DNA of 64,000 bases, from the NCBI RefSeq assembly GCF_029892965.1, contig NZ_JARXWN010000001.1, forward strand, positions 62,001 through 126,000, read 5' to 3'. The notes below the pieces were generated by a model that was not told the origin of the DNA, did not search any database, and saw only the letters and a list, made by a program, of their open reading frames with translations. This document shows, in pieces, positions 44,762 through 55,437 of the stretch; position 1 is the first letter of the stretch; each line of letters opens with the position of its first letter. A program made the translations under genes and the position numbers. The DNA is from Dysgonomonas sp. PF1-14. Lineage in GTDB: Bacteria > Bacteroidota > Bacteroidia > Bacteroidales > Dysgonomonadaceae.

Positions 44762-45802
44762 ATGGCTAAAGTTTTGGTGATCAGAATATCGTCTTTCGGA
44801 GATGTGGCAATGCTTGTGCCTGTCGTATTCTCTGTGGCATCTAAATATCCACAAGACCGATTTTCTGTAATGACACGTAAAGCCTTTGCCCCGCTATTTG
44901 AGAATCTTGGTTTCAACGTCAATGTTATACCTCTGGATGTAAACGGCAGGCATAAGGGTATTGTCGGGCTATTCCGCACACTGAGGCGAATTTCCACTCA
45001 GGGATTTTCGCATGTTGCGGACGAGCACGATGTACTCAGATCGAAAGGGCTACGCATATTTATGAAAATGACTGGCAGGAAAGTAGCCTGCATAGACAAG
45101 GGCAGGAAAGAAAAAAAAATGATGCTAGAGAATAAAAATCTCTCACATCCCTTAGAACATACAATAAAAAGGTATCAGGATGTTTTCAACCAATTGGGAT
45201 TTCCGGCTCAGATGATATTCAATAATCTGTTCGATTTTGTCCCGAGAGATTTCTCTCAACTTCGATCTGTTGCAACCGAAAAGAAAGGGCGGTGGATAGG
45301 GATAGCTCCGTTTTCAAAGCACAAAGGGAAAATATATCCGCTGGAAAAAATGGAGAAAGTCGTAGAAATATTATCAGCAGAAGAGGATACGACACTTTTT
45401 CTTTTCGGTTCGGGCAGAGAGGAGCAAAAGGTATTGTCGATGTGGAGTGCCAAGTATCCGAATACGATCAACCCTGTAGGAAAACTCAATCTCAATAAAG
45501 AGTTATTGCTAATCTCTTATCTGGACGTAATGTTGTCTATGGACTCGGCAAATATGCATTTGGCATCATTAGTGCAGGTGCCTGTAGTATCTGTCTGGGG
45601 AGCAACACATCCTTCTCTGGGTTTCTATGGCTTCAATCAGGATCCAGAGAACACCGTACAGATAAACAATCTGGATTGCCGCCCATGTTCTGTATATGGA
45701 GAGCTACCCTGCCAAAGAGGAGACTATGCCTGTATGTATCAGATAAGCGAACAGTCTGTAGTTGAGAAGATTCAGGCTGTTTTGGAAAAAGCGAATAAAT
45801 GA
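44762..45802 (+). CDS. GT9 glycosyltransferase (heptosyltransferase family)
   Basis: 346 residues, GT-B fold, with the N-terminal motif VLVIRISSFGDVAMLVPV and the C-terminal DSANMHLASLVQVPVVSVWG (about 261-280), which binds the nucleotide-sugar. It probably adds a heptose or other sugar to the lipopolysaccharide core or another surface glycan. It precedes the GT4 gene with an ATGA overlap (45799-45802), showing translational coupling. Confidence 0.9.
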   Translation: MAKVLVIRISSFGDVAMLVPVVFSVASKYPQDRFSVMTRKAFAPLFENLGFNVNVIPLDVNGRHKGIVGLFRTLRRISTQGFSHVADEHDVLRSKGLRIFMKMTGRKVACIDKGRKEKKMMLENKNLSHPLEHTIKRYQDVFNQLGFPAQMIFNNLFDFVPRDFSQLRSVATEKKGRWIGIAPFSKHKGKIYPLEKMEKVVEILSAEEDTTLFLFGSGREEQKVLSMWSAKYPNTINPVGKLNLNKELLLISYLDVMLSMDSANMHLASLVQVPVVSVWGATHPSLGFYGFNQDPENTVQINNLDCRPCSVYGELPCQRGDYACMYQISEQSVVEKIQAVLEKANK

Positions 45803-46926
45803 AAATAGCAATTCTTTCACCCTTTTACCCTTACAGGGGCGGTCTGGCACAATTAAATGCACGCCTCTATACTGAATTATCGGTACGCAATGAGGTGAAA
45901 GCTTTCACTTTTACTACCTTATATCCAAATTTTCTTTTCCCGGGAAAGACGCAATATGTGTCGGACGATGACACAGCCACCGTTATCGAAGCCGATAGGG
46001 TATTGAACAGCATCAACCCGTTCAGTTATATACGGACAGCAAAGCGGATCAACAAATTTTTGCCCGATATACTGATCATACCATACTGGATGTCATTTCT
46101 GGCTCCTGCATTCGGTGCAGTCTGCCTGTTTCTGAACAAGAAAATAAAGATTGTTTCTCTTGTGCACAATGCTATACCGCACGAACGGACTGTAATAGAT
46201 AAGCCTTTGGCGAAGTTTTTTTTCAACAGGTGCGACGCTTTCATCGTAATGAGCGAACCGGTCAGAGACAGCCTGCTATCGTTGAAATCGAATGCAAAAA
46301 TACAGCTACAGCCACATCCTATATATGACCAGTATGCCGAACGTACCGATAAACTATCGGCATGCCACAAACTGGGTATAAAAGACAACAAAAAGAACCT
46401 TCTGTTCTTCGGTCTTATACGCGATTATAAAGGACTTGATATACTCATCGAAGCCATGCAGGAACTGGACGATTCGTATCAACTGATTATCGCAGGCGAA
46501 TGTTATGGGAGTTTTGACAAGTATCAGGAGGCCATAGACAGGTCATTGCTGAAAGATAATATAATTGTTTACGAGCAATACATTCCCGATGATATGGTTT
46601 CTACTCTGTTTTCGGCATCGGATGTATTGGTACTGCCATACCGGTCGGCTACACAAAGCGGTGTGGTAGCTCTTGCCTATCAGATGGAATTACCTATGAT
46701 CGCAACCAATGTGGGGGCGCTGGGTACTACTGTAAGAGATTCTGGAACTGGCATGGTAATAGATGCTGTATCGGCACCGGAAATAGCCGCAGGCATAAAG
46801 GAATACTTTTCTTCCGATCTGTCCGGAACCTATCTGGTGAACCTGAAAAAAGAAAAGACCCGATTGTCGTGGAATAATTTTGCCATGTCTACCGAGTCTT
46901 TTTTATCTGAAATAGTTGCGTCCTGA
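45799..46926 (+). CDS. GT4 glycosyltransferase
   Basis: 375 residues, GT-B fold. The N-terminal PFYPYRGGLAQLNARLY motif and the C-terminal EX7E-like ASDVLVLPYRSATQSGVVALA (about 273-293) are typical of GT4. Sugar donor and acceptor are not readable. It overlaps the GT9 gene by four bases and is the last gene of this glycan operon, meeting a convergent GT2 gene with a gap of four bases. Confidence 0.88.
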   Translation: MKIAILSPFYPYRGGLAQLNARLYTELSVRNEVKAFTFTTLYPNFLFPGKTQYVSDDDTATVIEADRVLNSINPFSYIRTAKRINKFLPDILIIPYWMSFLAPAFGAVCLFLNKKIKIVSLVHNAIPHERTVIDKPLAKFFFNRCDAFIVMSEPVRDSLLSLKSNAKIQLQPHPIYDQYAERTDKLSACHKLGIKDNKKNLLFFGLIRDYKGLDILIEAMQELDDSYQLIIAGECYGSFDKYQEAIDRSLLKDNIIVYEQYIPDDMVSTLFSASDVLVLPYRSATQSGVVALAYQMELPMIATNVGALGTTVRDSGTGMVIDAVSAPEIAAGIKEYFSSDLSGTYLVNLKKEKTRLSWNNFAMSTESFLSEIVAS

Positions 46927-46930
46927 TTTT

Positions 46931-47647
46931 TTACTTCATTCTGAACAATCCGTACTTAAGCATACAGATAAAGGCTCTTACTCCATCTCTCCAACCAATC
47001 TTTTTACCTTCTTCGTATGTACGTCCGTAGTAGGATATCCCAACTTCGTATATCCTTACATTAGGATATCTGGAAACTTTTGCTGTCACTTCCGGTTCGA
47101 ATCCGAAGCGTCTTTCCTGAAGCGGAATAGACTTGATTATATCGGCACGAAAAAGTTTATAGCAGGTTTCCATATCTGTCAGATTCAGATTGGTAAACAT
47201 ATTAGATACAAAGGTAAGTATCCGGTTGCCTATCGAATGCCAGAAGAAGAGGATGCGGTGCGGATTTCCTCCCATAAAGCGCGAACCATATACTACATCG
47301 GCAAATCCGGTGACAATCGGTTTCAATAGTATATTATATTCTTCAGGATCGTATTCGAGATCGGCATCCTGTATGATAATATAATCACCTGTAGCTTCGG
47401 CTATACCTCTGTGGAGGGCAGCTCCCTTTCCCATATTTACAGGCTGTTCGAAAAGCTTCATATCCGCTTGCGGATGAGAGGCAATATAAGCCTGTACAAC
47501 CGCCACTGTGTCGTCTTTTGAACAATCGTTGACGATGATAATTTCCTTCTCGAAATTACCAATCAGTTCAACTGCAATTACCTTATCTAAGATCAAATGG
47601 ATAGTTCTGGCCTCATTATATGCCGGAATGACAATAGATAATTTCAT
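46931..47647 (-). CDS. GT2 glycosyltransferase (dolichyl-phosphate mannose synthase-like)
   Basis: 238 residues of the GT-A fold: [14 protein letters not shown] at the start, the DXD-like [14 protein letters not shown] motif (about 93-106) and the metal-binding region [21 protein letters not shown]/DolP-type enzymes attach a sugar from a nucleotide sugar to an isoprenoid phosphate carrier. No membrane domain, so it works at the cytosolic face. It is the last gene of the UXS-OMP-GT2 operon and converges on the GT4 gene. Confidence 0.88.
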   Translation of the reverse strand: MKLSIVIPAYNEARTIHLILDKVIAVELIGNFEKEIIIVNDCSKDDTVAVVQAYIASHPQADMKLFEQPVNMGKGAALHRGIAEATGDYIIIQDADLEYDPEEYNILLKPIVTGFADVVYGSRFMGGNPHRILFFWHSIGNRILTFVSNMFTNLNLTDMETCYKLFRADIIKSIPLQERRFGFEPEVTAKVSRYPNVRIYEVGISYYGRTYEEGKKIGWRDGVRAFICMLKYGLFRMK

Positions 47648-47655
47648 ATATTAAA

Positions 47656-48345
47656 TTAAAATTTATATCCTAATGTTATAGTAAGACATTTGTTCTTCGC
47701 ATCATTATAACCATGTTCTTTTTTTACATATCGCTGCAATCCCCAATCGTATTCTGCAGTAAGAACAAACTGGCTATATTCGAAGCTTACTCCCAGTCCC
47801 AGCCCATAGTCGAAACGGTTTACATTACCATCGAAACTATCTCTTTTCTCTGTTTCAATATCTCCATTGTCCAAGTATGTATATGTATATTTTGTTTTCC
47901 CTCCCAGCCCATAAGCGATGTAAGGACCTGCATAAGGCATAATATAAAATTTGTCGGCCACCGGTAATTTATAACCTACGCGCAATGGTAATTGGAGGTA
48001 GGCCGGATTGCGAACCAAAGAGCCTTTGTATTCTCTCCCGTTACCATCATGAACTCTCTCCCATTCATGTCCTTCTTTTGTCTTAGTTCCTTTCACTACA
48101 TAATCGAGGCCTGTAAGTAAATATAATTTATCGGCAAGGCGAAAATCGACCGTAAATCCGATATCTATTCCTAATTTAGACTTCTCGCTATCCTGATTAT
48201 ATTGTCCCGACATTGCCACCCCTGCTCTTACACCGAAGACCACAGGCTTGTCTTCATAATCATAAACATTCTGATATTGCGCACTTACCGACATTGTCGT
48301 TATCAACAGACAACTCAATAGTATTGATTTAATCCTTGTTTTCAT
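47656..48345 (-). CDS. Outer-membrane beta-barrel protein
   Basis: 229 residues with a signal peptide (about 1-22) and then amphipathic strands alternating along the sequence, ending in the aromatic LGYKF. This fits a small outer-membrane barrel of the OmpA/OprF N-terminal or PorV type (about 8 strands). Function cannot be told. It lies eight bases before the GT2 gene and 17 bases after the SDR epimerase gene. Confidence 0.8.
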   Translation of the reverse strand: MKTRIKSILLSCLLITTMSVSAQYQNVYDYEDKPVVFGVRAGVAMSGQYNQDSEKSKLGIDIGFTVDFRLADKLYLLTGLDYVVKGTKTKEGHEWERVHDGNGREYKGSLVRNPAYLQLPLRVGYKLPVADKFYIMPYAGPYIAYGLGGKTKYTYTYLDNGDIETEKRDSFDGNVNRFDYGLGLGVSFEYSQFVLTAEYDWGLQRYVKKEHGYNDAKNKCLTITLGYKF

Positions 48346-48362
48346 TTGAGTAAGGTATTTAT

Positions 48363-49304
48363 TTATTTTAATATTTTATCGAAATATTCTATCGTTTTTA
48401 CCAGCCCGTCTCTCAGCTGTATTTTAGGCTCCCAGTTTAGTTTTTCCTTAGCCAGTGTGATGTCCGGCCTTCTCTGTCTCGGATCGTCACTCGGCAAAGG
48501 CATGAATATAAGTTTCGATTTCGATCCGGTCAGATCCAATACCAGATTGGCGAGTTCGAGCATGGTAAATTCTCCCGGATTACCTGTATTTACAGGGCCT
48601 GTAAACGAATCATCGGTCGCCATCATACGTACCATCGCTTCCACCATATCGTCTACATACTGGAAACTGCGCGTCTGCGTACCGTCTCCGTATATTGTAA
48701 TGTCTTCACCCTTCAGTGCCTGAACGATAAAATTGGAAACCACGCGTCCGTCTTCCGGATTCATACGTGGACCATAAGTATTGAATATACGCACAATCTT
48801 AATTCTCACTCCGTTCTGACGGTAATAGTCCATAAACAATGTCTCGGCACAACGCTTTCCCTCGTCATAACATGAACGTATACCTATCGGATTCACATTT
48901 CCCCAATACGATTCGGGTTGCGGATGTACATGCGGATCGCCATACACTTCACTAGTAGAAGCCTGAAGCACTTTCGCTTTCAGACGTTTTGCCAGCCCCA
49001 GCATATTGATAGCTCCCATCACTGACGTTTTAATGGTTTTGATCGCATTGTACTGATAGTGGACGGGAGATGCAGGGCATGCCAGATTATATATTTCATC
49101 TACATCTACATGAAAAGGATGAACCACATCGTGCCGTATCAGTTCAAAATAAGGATTGTCTAATAAGTGAACAATATTATCTTTCGATCCGGTGAAATAG
49201 TTATCGAGACAAAGGACTTCATTTCCTTCATTCAGTAGCCTCTCGCACAAATGAGAGCCTATAAATCCGGCTCCTCCGGTAACCAGTATTTTCTTGTGGT
49301 TCAT
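48363..49304 (-). CDS. UDP-glucuronate decarboxylase-like SDR (UXS)
   Basis: 313 residues, extended SDR with the NAD motif [13 protein letters not shown] (residues 9-21), catalytic Ser-Thr-Ser region STSEVYGDP, and YDEGKR (Tyr and Lys of YxxxK). The long stretch [23 protein letters not shown] is typical of UDP-xylose synthases. It would make UDP-xylose from UDP-glucuronate for surface glycans; dTDP-glucose dehydratase is a weaker alternative. It heads an operon with the barrel protein and GT2. Confidence 0.88.
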   Translation of the reverse strand: MNHKKILVTGGAGFIGSHLCERLLNEGNEVLCLDNYFTGSKDNIVHLLDNPYFELIRHDVVHPFHVDVDEIYNLACPASPVHYQYNAIKTIKTSVMGAINMLGLAKRLKAKVLQASTSEVYGDPHVHPQPESYWGNVNPIGIRSCYDEGKRCAETLFMDYYRQNGVRIKIVRIFNTYGPRMNPEDGRVVSNFIVQALKGEDITIYGDGTQTRSFQYVDDMVEAMVRMMATDDSFTGPVNTGNPGEFTMLELANLVLDLTGSKSKLIFMPLPSDDPRQRRPDITLAKEKLNWEPKIQLRDGLVKTIEYFDKILK

Positions 49305-49401
49305 TTTTATGAGTTATTTTTCCAAGTTTATAGATGTTGTAAGTCTGTTTCAGACTGCAAAGGAATGAAAAATCTTTAGTAAAATGCAATATATTAACAT
49401 T

Positions 49402-52014
49402 TTATTTACCGGAAACAATCTTCTTTATATCATTTAGCTTATTCAGGGCTTCCATCGGGGTCAGGTTATTTACATCAAGCGACTTTATCTCATCGCGCAC
49501 CTGACTCAATACAGGATCATCCAGTTGGAAGAAGCTTAACTGATAACCTTCCCTGTTTTCCTTAATATCTTTTATCGGCTTGGAGATACCCTGTTTACGG
49601 CTATCTGATTCCAGTTGGCTCAATATATTATTCGCCCTTTTCACAATGCTTTGCGGCATTCCTGCCATTTTAGCCACATGAATACCAAAGCTATGTTCGC
49701 TGCCACCTTTCACAAGTTTACGCAGGAATATTACTTTATTGTCCACTTCTTTGACCGATACATTGAAGTTCTTTATACGCTTAAAGGACTTCTCCATCTC
49801 ATTCAGTTCATGATAGTGTGTAGCAAAAAGCGTTTTGGCCCGAGCCTTCGGATGTTCGTGTATGTATTCCACAATAGCCCACGCAATGGAGATACCATCA
49901 TAGGTGCTTGTTCCGCGTCCCAGTTCGTCGAACAGCACAAGACTTTTCGACGAAAGGTTGTTCAATATATCTGAAGCTTCGTTCATTTCCACCATAAAGG
50001 TAGATTCGCCCAATGAAATATTATCGGATGCCCCTACACGCGTAAATATTTTATCTACAAGCCCTATTTGCGCCGATTCGGCAGGAACAAAACTACCTGC
50101 CTGTGCCATGAGTGTGATCAGAGCTGTTTGACGGAGCAATGCCGACTTACCTGCCATATTAGGCCCTGTTATGATGATGATCTGTTGTTTTTCGTTATCG
50201 AGAAGAACATCATTCGCTATATAGGACTCACCCAGCGGCAGTTGCTTCTCGATCACCGGATGACGTCCGTTTTTGATATTCAGCGTATCCGAATCGTTTA
50301 TTTCAGGGCGGATATATTTGTTTTCCTTCGCCGTCTTGGCAAATGACAGCAGGCAGTCGGTTTGTGCTATCAGGCTGGCATTCACCTGTATGGTAGGGAT
50401 ATATTCTACAAGGCTATGTACAAGGTCATTGAATATGCTGGTTTCCAGTGCTAATATTTTTTCTTCGGCTCCCAGAATTTTCTCTTCATATTCTTTTAGC
50501 TCCTGCGTAATATATCGTTCGGCATTTACCAGTGTCTGTTTGCGTATCCATTCAGCAGGCACTTTGTCTTTATGGGCATTGCGCACCTCTATGTAATATC
50601 CAAATACGTTGTTGAAACTTATTTTGAGTGACGATATGCCTGTAGCCTCCGTCTCTCGCTGCTGTATTTTCAATAAATAATCTTTCCCCGAAAAAGCAAT
50701 ATCCCTCAATTCATCAAGAGCTGTATTTACTCCTTTCCTGATTACATTTCCTTTATTCAGCAAAGCGGGCGGGTCGGGTTGTACTTCTTTTTCTATGCGG
50801 TCGCGGATGACAGGGCAAGGATTGAGCTTTTCCCCTATTTCCCGCAGACTCGGTTCGTCCGATGCCAGAAAGGCATTGCGAATAGGCTCGATAGCCTTTA
50901 ATGCTACTTTAAGCTGCACTACTTCGCGTGGCGAAATACGGTTTACTGCTACCTTTGAGATAATACGCTCCAGATCGCCGATCAGCGTCAACTGCTCTTC
51001 GAGTAGCTGCTTAAGCTCTATGTCTTTGAAAAAATATTCGACAACCGACAACCGGCTGTTTATAGGCTTGGCGTCCTTCAAAGGAAACACCATCCACCGG
51101 CGAAGCATACGTGCACCCATTGGCGAAACAGTCCTGTCCAGTATATCGAGAAGGCTTTTACCGCCTTCATTCATTGTAGAGATAAGCTCCAGACTGCGAA
51201 CAGTAAATTTATCGAGACGGACATATTTATCTTCCTCTATACGCGAAAGTGTGGAAATATGCCCTATCTGTGTATGTTGCGTGACATCGAGATAATGCAG
51301 GATTGTCCCCGCTGCTATTATACCGTTCGTCAGATGCTCCACGCCGAAGCCTTTGAGATTGCGTGTTTCAAAGTGCTTCAACAAACGTGTACGTGCTGTA
51401 TCTTCCGTAAACACCCAGTCTTCGAGTTCGAAGATAAAGAAACGCGTGCCAAAATATTCTTCAAACAGCTTCTTCTTGCTTCGTTCCACCAAGACCTCTT
51501 TAGGTGAAAAGTTTGTAAGCAGCTTATCTACATATTCTTTAGTTCCTTCTGCTACCATAAATTCCCCTGTAGATATATCGAGAAATGATACCCCACAATT
51601 ATTTTTTGCAAAATGAATAGCACACAGGAAGTTATTCTCTTTATGGTTCAGTATATTATCGTTGATAGAAACACCCGGAGTTACAAGCTCCGTAATACCT
51701 CTTTTTACAAGTGTCTTGGTCTGCTTCGGGTCTTCGAGCTGGTCGCAGATGGCAACGCGCCTGCCTGCCCTTACCAGCTTAGGCAGATATGTGTCGAGTG
51801 CGTGATGAGGAAATCCTGCCAGTTCTACAAACTGAGCTGTACCATTACCGCGTTGGGTAAGCGTTATCCCCAGTATTTCGGAAGCATCTATCGCATCTTG
51901 GGAGAAAGTCTCGTAAAAGTCGCCTACCCGAAACAATAGTATAGCATCGGGGTGCTTACTCTTGATCTCGAAATATTGTTTCATCAATGGGGTTTCTGCT
52001 ACTTTCTTTGCCAC
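49402..52014 (-). CDS. mutS: DNA mismatch repair protein MutS
   Basis: 870 residues, full length. Mismatch-binding domain at the N-terminus with [10 protein letters not shown] (Phe and Glu of the GxFYE motif, about 24-33), connector, lever and clamp domains, then the ATPase domain with Walker [15 protein letters not shown] (about 614-627) and the [12 protein letters not shown] motif. Recognises base mismatches and small loops after replication. A TATCTTTG box lies at 52062-52069 on the minus strand. Confidence 0.96.
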   Translation of the reverse strand: MAKKVAETPLMKQYFEIKSKHPDAILLFRVGDFYETFSQDAIDASEILGITLTQRGNGTAQFVELAGFPHHALDTYLPKLVRAGRRVAICDQLEDPKQTKTLVKRGITELVTPGVSINDNILNHKENNFLCAIHFAKNNCGVSFLDISTGEFMVAEGTKEYVDKLLTNFSPKEVLVERSKKKLFEEYFGTRFFIFELEDWVFTEDTARTRLLKHFETRNLKGFGVEHLTNGIIAAGTILHYLDVTQHTQIGHISTLSRIEEDKYVRLDKFTVRSLELISTMNEGGKSLLDILDRTVSPMGARMLRRWMVFPLKDAKPINSRLSVVEYFFKDIELKQLLEEQLTLIGDLERIISKVAVNRISPREVVQLKVALKAIEPIRNAFLASDEPSLREIGEKLNPCPVIRDRIEKEVQPDPPALLNKGNVIRKGVNTALDELRDIAFSGKDYLLKIQQRETEATGISSLKISFNNVFGYYIEVRNAHKDKVPAEWIRKQTLVNAERYITQELKEYEEKILGAEEKILALETSIFNDLVHSLVEYIPTIQVNASLIAQTDCLLSFAKTAKENKYIRPEINDSDTLNIKNGRHPVIEKQLPLGESYIANDVLLDNEKQQIIIITGPNMAGKSALLRQTALITLMAQAGSFVPAESAQIGLVDKIFTRVGASDNISLGESTFMVEMNEASDILNNLSSKSLVLFDELGRGTSTYDGISIAWAIVEYIHEHPKARAKTLFATHYHELNEMEKSFKRIKNFNVSVKEVDNKVIFLRKLVKGGSEHSFGIHVAKMAGMPQSIVKRANNILSQLESDSRKQGISKPIKDIKENREGYQLSFFQLDDPVLSQVRDEIKSLDVNNLTPMEALNKLNDIKKIVSGK

Positions 52015-52061
52015 AGCCGGTGTTATTTAGATGTATTCTATATAGTTAAATTACAAGAAAG

Positions 52062-52069
52062 CAAAGATA
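52062..52069 (-). promoter_or_regulatory. Candidate -7 box for mutS (TATCTTTG)
   Basis: TATCTTTG on the minus strand, 48-55 bases before the mutS start; matches TAnnTTTG. Confidence 0.45.
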
Positions 52070-52131
52070 AAAAAAATAAGTGAAAGTGAATTGATTATCA
52101 GACAAGCATAATCAAATATAAATTTTATACC

Positions 52132-52139
52132 TATATTTG
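52132..52139 (+). promoter_or_regulatory. Candidate -7 box for phoH (TATATTTG)
   Basis: TATATTTG matches TAnnTTTG and is 69 bases before the phoH ATG, in the gap shared with mutS. Confidence 0.45.
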
Positions 52140-52207
52140 TGTTCCATTACAAAACACCCGACAAACCAAATTAAATTCATTATGGTACTTTGTTGATATA
52201 GAATTGA

Positions 52208-53200
52208 ATGATAGAACAAATAATAATTTTAGAACATATTGATCCCGTTGTGTTCTTCGGCGTCAATAATTCCAATATACAGCTATTAAAAACTCTTTTT
52301 CCTAAACTACGTATCGTCGCCCGGGGTAATGCCATAAAAGTGATTGGCAATGCCGAAGATGTGCCGCTCTTTGAAGAAAAGATCAGAGAACTGGAAAACT
52401 ATTCGACCGAGCGAAACAAGCTTACCGAAGAAGACATTATAGATATAGTAAAAGGCAAATCGCCCAATGTCGTAAAACAGGACAACCTCATTATATACGG
52501 TATCAACGGTAAGCCTATCTTTGCACGCACACCCAATCAGCAAAAACTGGTCGACAGCTTCCATAAAAACGATATGGTATTCGGCATTGGTCCTGCGGGT
52601 TCGGGGAAGACATATACGGCCATTGCATTAGCAGTAAAAGCTCTCAAGAATAAAGAGGTGAAAAAGATCATACTCAGCCGCCCGGCAGTAGAAGCAGGCG
52701 AAAAACTTGGCTTTCTTCCCGGCGATATGAAAGACAAGATAGACCCGTATCTGCAACCTTTGTATGATGCACTGGAAGATATGATAGCTCCTGCCAAGCT
52801 AAAGGACTACATCGAGAATAAAACGATACAGATAGCACCTCTCGCCTTTATGCGCGGACGTACGCTGAGTGATGCTGTCATTATACTCGACGAAGCTCAG
52901 AATACGACCACTCATCAGATAAAGATGTTCCTTACCCGTTTGGGGATGAACGCCAAAATGATCATTACAGGCGACATTACACAGATTGACCTTCCTCCGT
53001 CGCAAATGTCGGGACTGAAACATGCCCTGCGCGTACTGAAAGACGTGAAAGGTATCGGACGTGTCGAATTCGACAAAGCCGATATAGTCCGTCACAAACT
53101 GGTTCAGAGCATAGTTGATGCTTACGAAAAAGAGGATAAAAGAGAGAATAAAATCAGATTGGAGAAAAAGGAGAGTGTAGAGAAGAGTACAGACAAATGA
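52208..53200 (+). CDS. PhoH-family ATPase
   Basis: 330 residues with an N-terminal KH-like region and a PhoH ATPase domain; Walker A GPAGSGKT at 128-135 and Walker B ILDEAQNTT. PhoH proteins are cytosolic ATPases, probably RNA helicase-like, linked to stress and RNA turnover. In many genomes phoH neighbours ybeY, but here the next gene is ffh. The highly charged C-terminus (about 305-330) is typical. Confidence 0.92.
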   Translation: MIEQIIILEHIDPVVFFGVNNSNIQLLKTLFPKLRIVARGNAIKVIGNAEDVPLFEEKIRELENYSTERNKLTEEDIIDIVKGKSPNVVKQDNLIIYGINGKPIFARTPNQQKLVDSFHKNDMVFGIGPAGSGKTYTAIALAVKALKNKEVKKIILSRPAVEAGEKLGFLPGDMKDKIDPYLQPLYDALEDMIAPAKLKDYIENKTIQIAPLAFMRGRTLSDAVIILDEAQNTTTHQIKMFLTRLGMNAKMIITGDITQIDLPPSQMSGLKHALRVLKDVKGIGRVEFDKADIVRHKLVQSIVDAYEKEDKRENKIRLEKKESVEKSTDK

Positions 53201-53264
53201 TATTAACAGAAGGATAAAGAACAAGAAAACCACAATCAGTTTTTCACTTTATAGCAAAAGTTTA

Positions 53265-53272
53265 TATCTTTG
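53265..53272 (+). promoter_or_regulatory. Candidate -7 box for ffh (TATCTTTG)
   Basis: TATCTTTG fits TAnnTTTG and lies 41 bases before the ffh ATG. Confidence 0.45.
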
Positions 53273-53313
53273 TGCTCCCGTATAATCTTGATAATAAATA
53301 ACAACGATACAAT

Positions 53314-54633
53314 ATGTTTGAAAGCTTAAGTAATAGACTGGAACGCTCGTTTAAGATACTGAAAGGTGAAGGAAAAATCACCGAAATAAACGTAGCGGAA
53401 ACCCTCAAAGATGTACGCCGCGCGCTGTTGGATGCCGACGTTAACTACAAAACAGCTAAACAATTTACCGAGACCGTAAAAGAAAAAGCGCTGGGACAAA
53501 ACGTGCTAACAGCCGTTAAACCTGAGCAGTTGATGGTGAAGATCGTACATGACGAACTGGCTACCCTGATGGGTGGTACAGCTACCGATATCAATCTGAA
53601 TAACTCGCCTGCTGTTATCCTGATGTCTGGTCTTCAGGGATCAGGTAAAACGACTTTCTCGGGTAAACTTGCCAAATTGCTGAAATCGAAAAAGGGTAAG
53701 AATCCATTACTTGTGGCTGGAGACGTATATCGTCCTGCCGCCATAGAGCAGTTGAAGATACTGGGACAACAGATAGAAGTTCCCGTTTATGCAGAGGAAG
53801 AGAATAAGAATCCTGTACAGATAGCACAGAATGCGATAAAATTTGCCAAGCAGAACGGCAACGACCTTGTTATTATAGATACTGCCGGACGTCTGGCTAT
53901 AGATGAAGAGATGATGAAAGAGATCACAGCTGTAAAAGAAGCTGTGAAACCTGACGAAATACTCTTTGTGGTAGACTCCATGACCGGACAGGATGCTGTA
54001 AATACCGCTAAGGAATTTAATGACAGGCTGAATTTCGATGGGGTTGTGCTGACTAAACTCGATGGTGATACACGTGGTGGTGCTGCGCTTTCTATCCGTT
54101 CGGTAGTAGACAAGCCGATTAAGTTTGTAGGTACAGGCGAGAAGATGGATGCACTGGATGTATTCCACCCTGAACGTATGGCCGACCGTATTCTGGGAAT
54201 GGGTGATATTGTGTCACTCGTAGAAAAGGCTCAGGAGCAATACGATGAAGAAGAGGCTCGCCGCCTGCAAAAGAAGATTGCCAAGAACCAGTTTGACTTC
54301 AACGACTTCATCGGACAAATTCAGCAGATCAAGAAGATGGGTAATCTCAAAGAACTTGCATCCATGATTCCGGGTGTGGGTAAAGCCATCAAAGACCTCG
54401 ATATAGACGATGATGCTTTCAAGAGTATCGAAGCTATCATTTACTCAATGACTCCGGCAGAGAGAACTTCTCCCGAAATACTGAACGGCAGCCGCCGTCA
54501 ACGTATAGCTGTTGGTAGCGGGACATCTATACAGGAAGTGAACAAGCTGATCAAACAGTTTGACGAAACCCGCAAGATGATGAAAATGATGACTCAGATG
54601 AAGGGTGGCAAAATGCCGAAGATGAGAAGATAA
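53314..54633 (+). CDS. ffh: Signal recognition particle protein Ffh
   Basis: 439 residues, usual size for Bacteroidota Ffh. N domain (1-95), GTPase G domain with G1 GLQGSGKT (106-113), DTAGRL and [10 protein letters not shown], and the Met-rich M domain at the C-terminus ([16 protein letters not shown]). It binds the SRP RNA and signal peptides and delivers ribosomes to FtsY at the membrane. No SRP RNA gene was recognised nearby. Confidence 0.96.
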   Translation: MFESLSNRLERSFKILKGEGKITEINVAETLKDVRRALLDADVNYKTAKQFTETVKEKALGQNVLTAVKPEQLMVKIVHDELATLMGGTATDINLNNSPAVILMSGLQGSGKTTFSGKLAKLLKSKKGKNPLLVAGDVYRPAAIEQLKILGQQIEVPVYAEEENKNPVQIAQNAIKFAKQNGNDLVIIDTAGRLAIDEEMMKEITAVKEAVKPDEILFVVDSMTGQDAVNTAKEFNDRLNFDGVVLTKLDGDTRGGAALSIRSVVDKPIKFVGTGEKMDALDVFHPERMADRILGMGDIVSLVEKAQEQYDEEEARRLQKKIAKNQFDFNDFIGQIQQIKKMGNLKELASMIPGVGKAIKDLDIDDDAFKSIEAIIYSMTPAERTSPEILNGSRRQRIAVGSGTSIQEVNKLIKQFDETRKMMKMMTQMKGGKMPKMRR

Positions 54634-54651
54634 GAAAACCCAGTATAAAAG

Positions 54652-54690
54652 AAAGCCCGCTAAGCACTATGTTTAGCGGGCTTTTATTTT
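54652..54690. terminator. Bidirectional terminator between ffh and ubiE
   Basis: Stem AAAGCCCGCTAA/TTTAGCGGGCTTT with an eight-base loop, followed by a T-rich tract (TTTTATTTTTATTA) on the plus side and preceded by A-rich bases that serve the minus side. Confidence 0.85.
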
Positions 54691-54699
54691 TATTATCTA

Positions 54700-55437
54700 T
54701 TATTTAGATGCCAGATACATAGTACAAACACCCATCGTATAAGTTTTATAGATAGCCTCACAAAAACCATTTTTCAAAAGTGTATTGGTCATTTCCTTGC
54801 CTTGTATAAATGCCTGTATCGATTTAGGCAGGTAAGAGTAAGCCGTCTTATCTTTCGATATCAGACGTCCGATTGTAGGAATGAACAACCGTGTGTAAAG
54901 CCAATATCCCTGTTTTAGTGGGAAGCTATTCGGTTTAGTTAATTCCAGTATCATCAGTTGTCCTCCGGGTTTCAGCACACGCAGTATTTCCCTTAGTCCC
55001 TTGTCGAGATCTTCAAAATTGCGGATACCAAAAGCAACCATAGCTGCATCGAACGAATTATCGGGAATTTCCAGAGCCATACAGTCCTGTTTCTCAAAGC
55101 TGATCTTATCCGACAATCCTGCTTTCTCTACCTTCTTACGGCCTACTTCCATCATACCTTCCGAAATATCTATTCCCAAGATAGATTGAGGTTGAAGTAT
55201 ATCGAACGCCTGTATTGCCAGATCGCCAGTACCTGTAGCAATATCGAGTAACGTCTGTGGATTTTGCTTTTTTAGCATCGACAAACCTTTCTTGCGCCAA
55301 CTGATATCGATACCCATCGACATCGTACGGTTTAGCGCATCGTAATTTTCGGCTATGGAATCGAACATACGCTCTACCTGAGCGCCCTTGTTCTCTTCAC
55401 TGGAGTAGGGTACTACCTTTTCGGCTTCGTATGTCAT
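54700..55437 (-). CDS. ubiE: Demethylmenaquinone methyltransferase (UbiE/MenG)
   Basis: 245 residues, SAM methyltransferase of class I with LDIATGTGDLAI (SAM motif, about 62-73) and family motifs FDSIAENYDALNRTMSMG (about 25-42) and GIRNFEDLDKGLREI. In a Bacteroidales it most likely methylates demethylmenaquinone for anaerobic respiration. It overlaps the zeta-like gene by four bases (55434-55437), so they are translated together, as part of the purC-zeta-ubiE operon. Confidence 0.9.
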   Translation of the reverse strand: MTYEAEKVVPYSSEENKGAQVERMFDSIAENYDALNRTMSMGIDISWRKKGLSMLKKQNPQTLLDIATGTGDLAIQAFDILQPQSILGIDISEGMMEVGRKKVEKAGLSDKISFEKQDCMALEIPDNSFDAAMVAFGIRNFEDLDKGLREILRVLKPGGQLMILELTKPNSFPLKQGYWLYTRLFIPTIGRLISKDKTAYSYLPKSIQAFIQGKEMTNTLLKNGFCEAIYKTYTMGVCTMYLASK

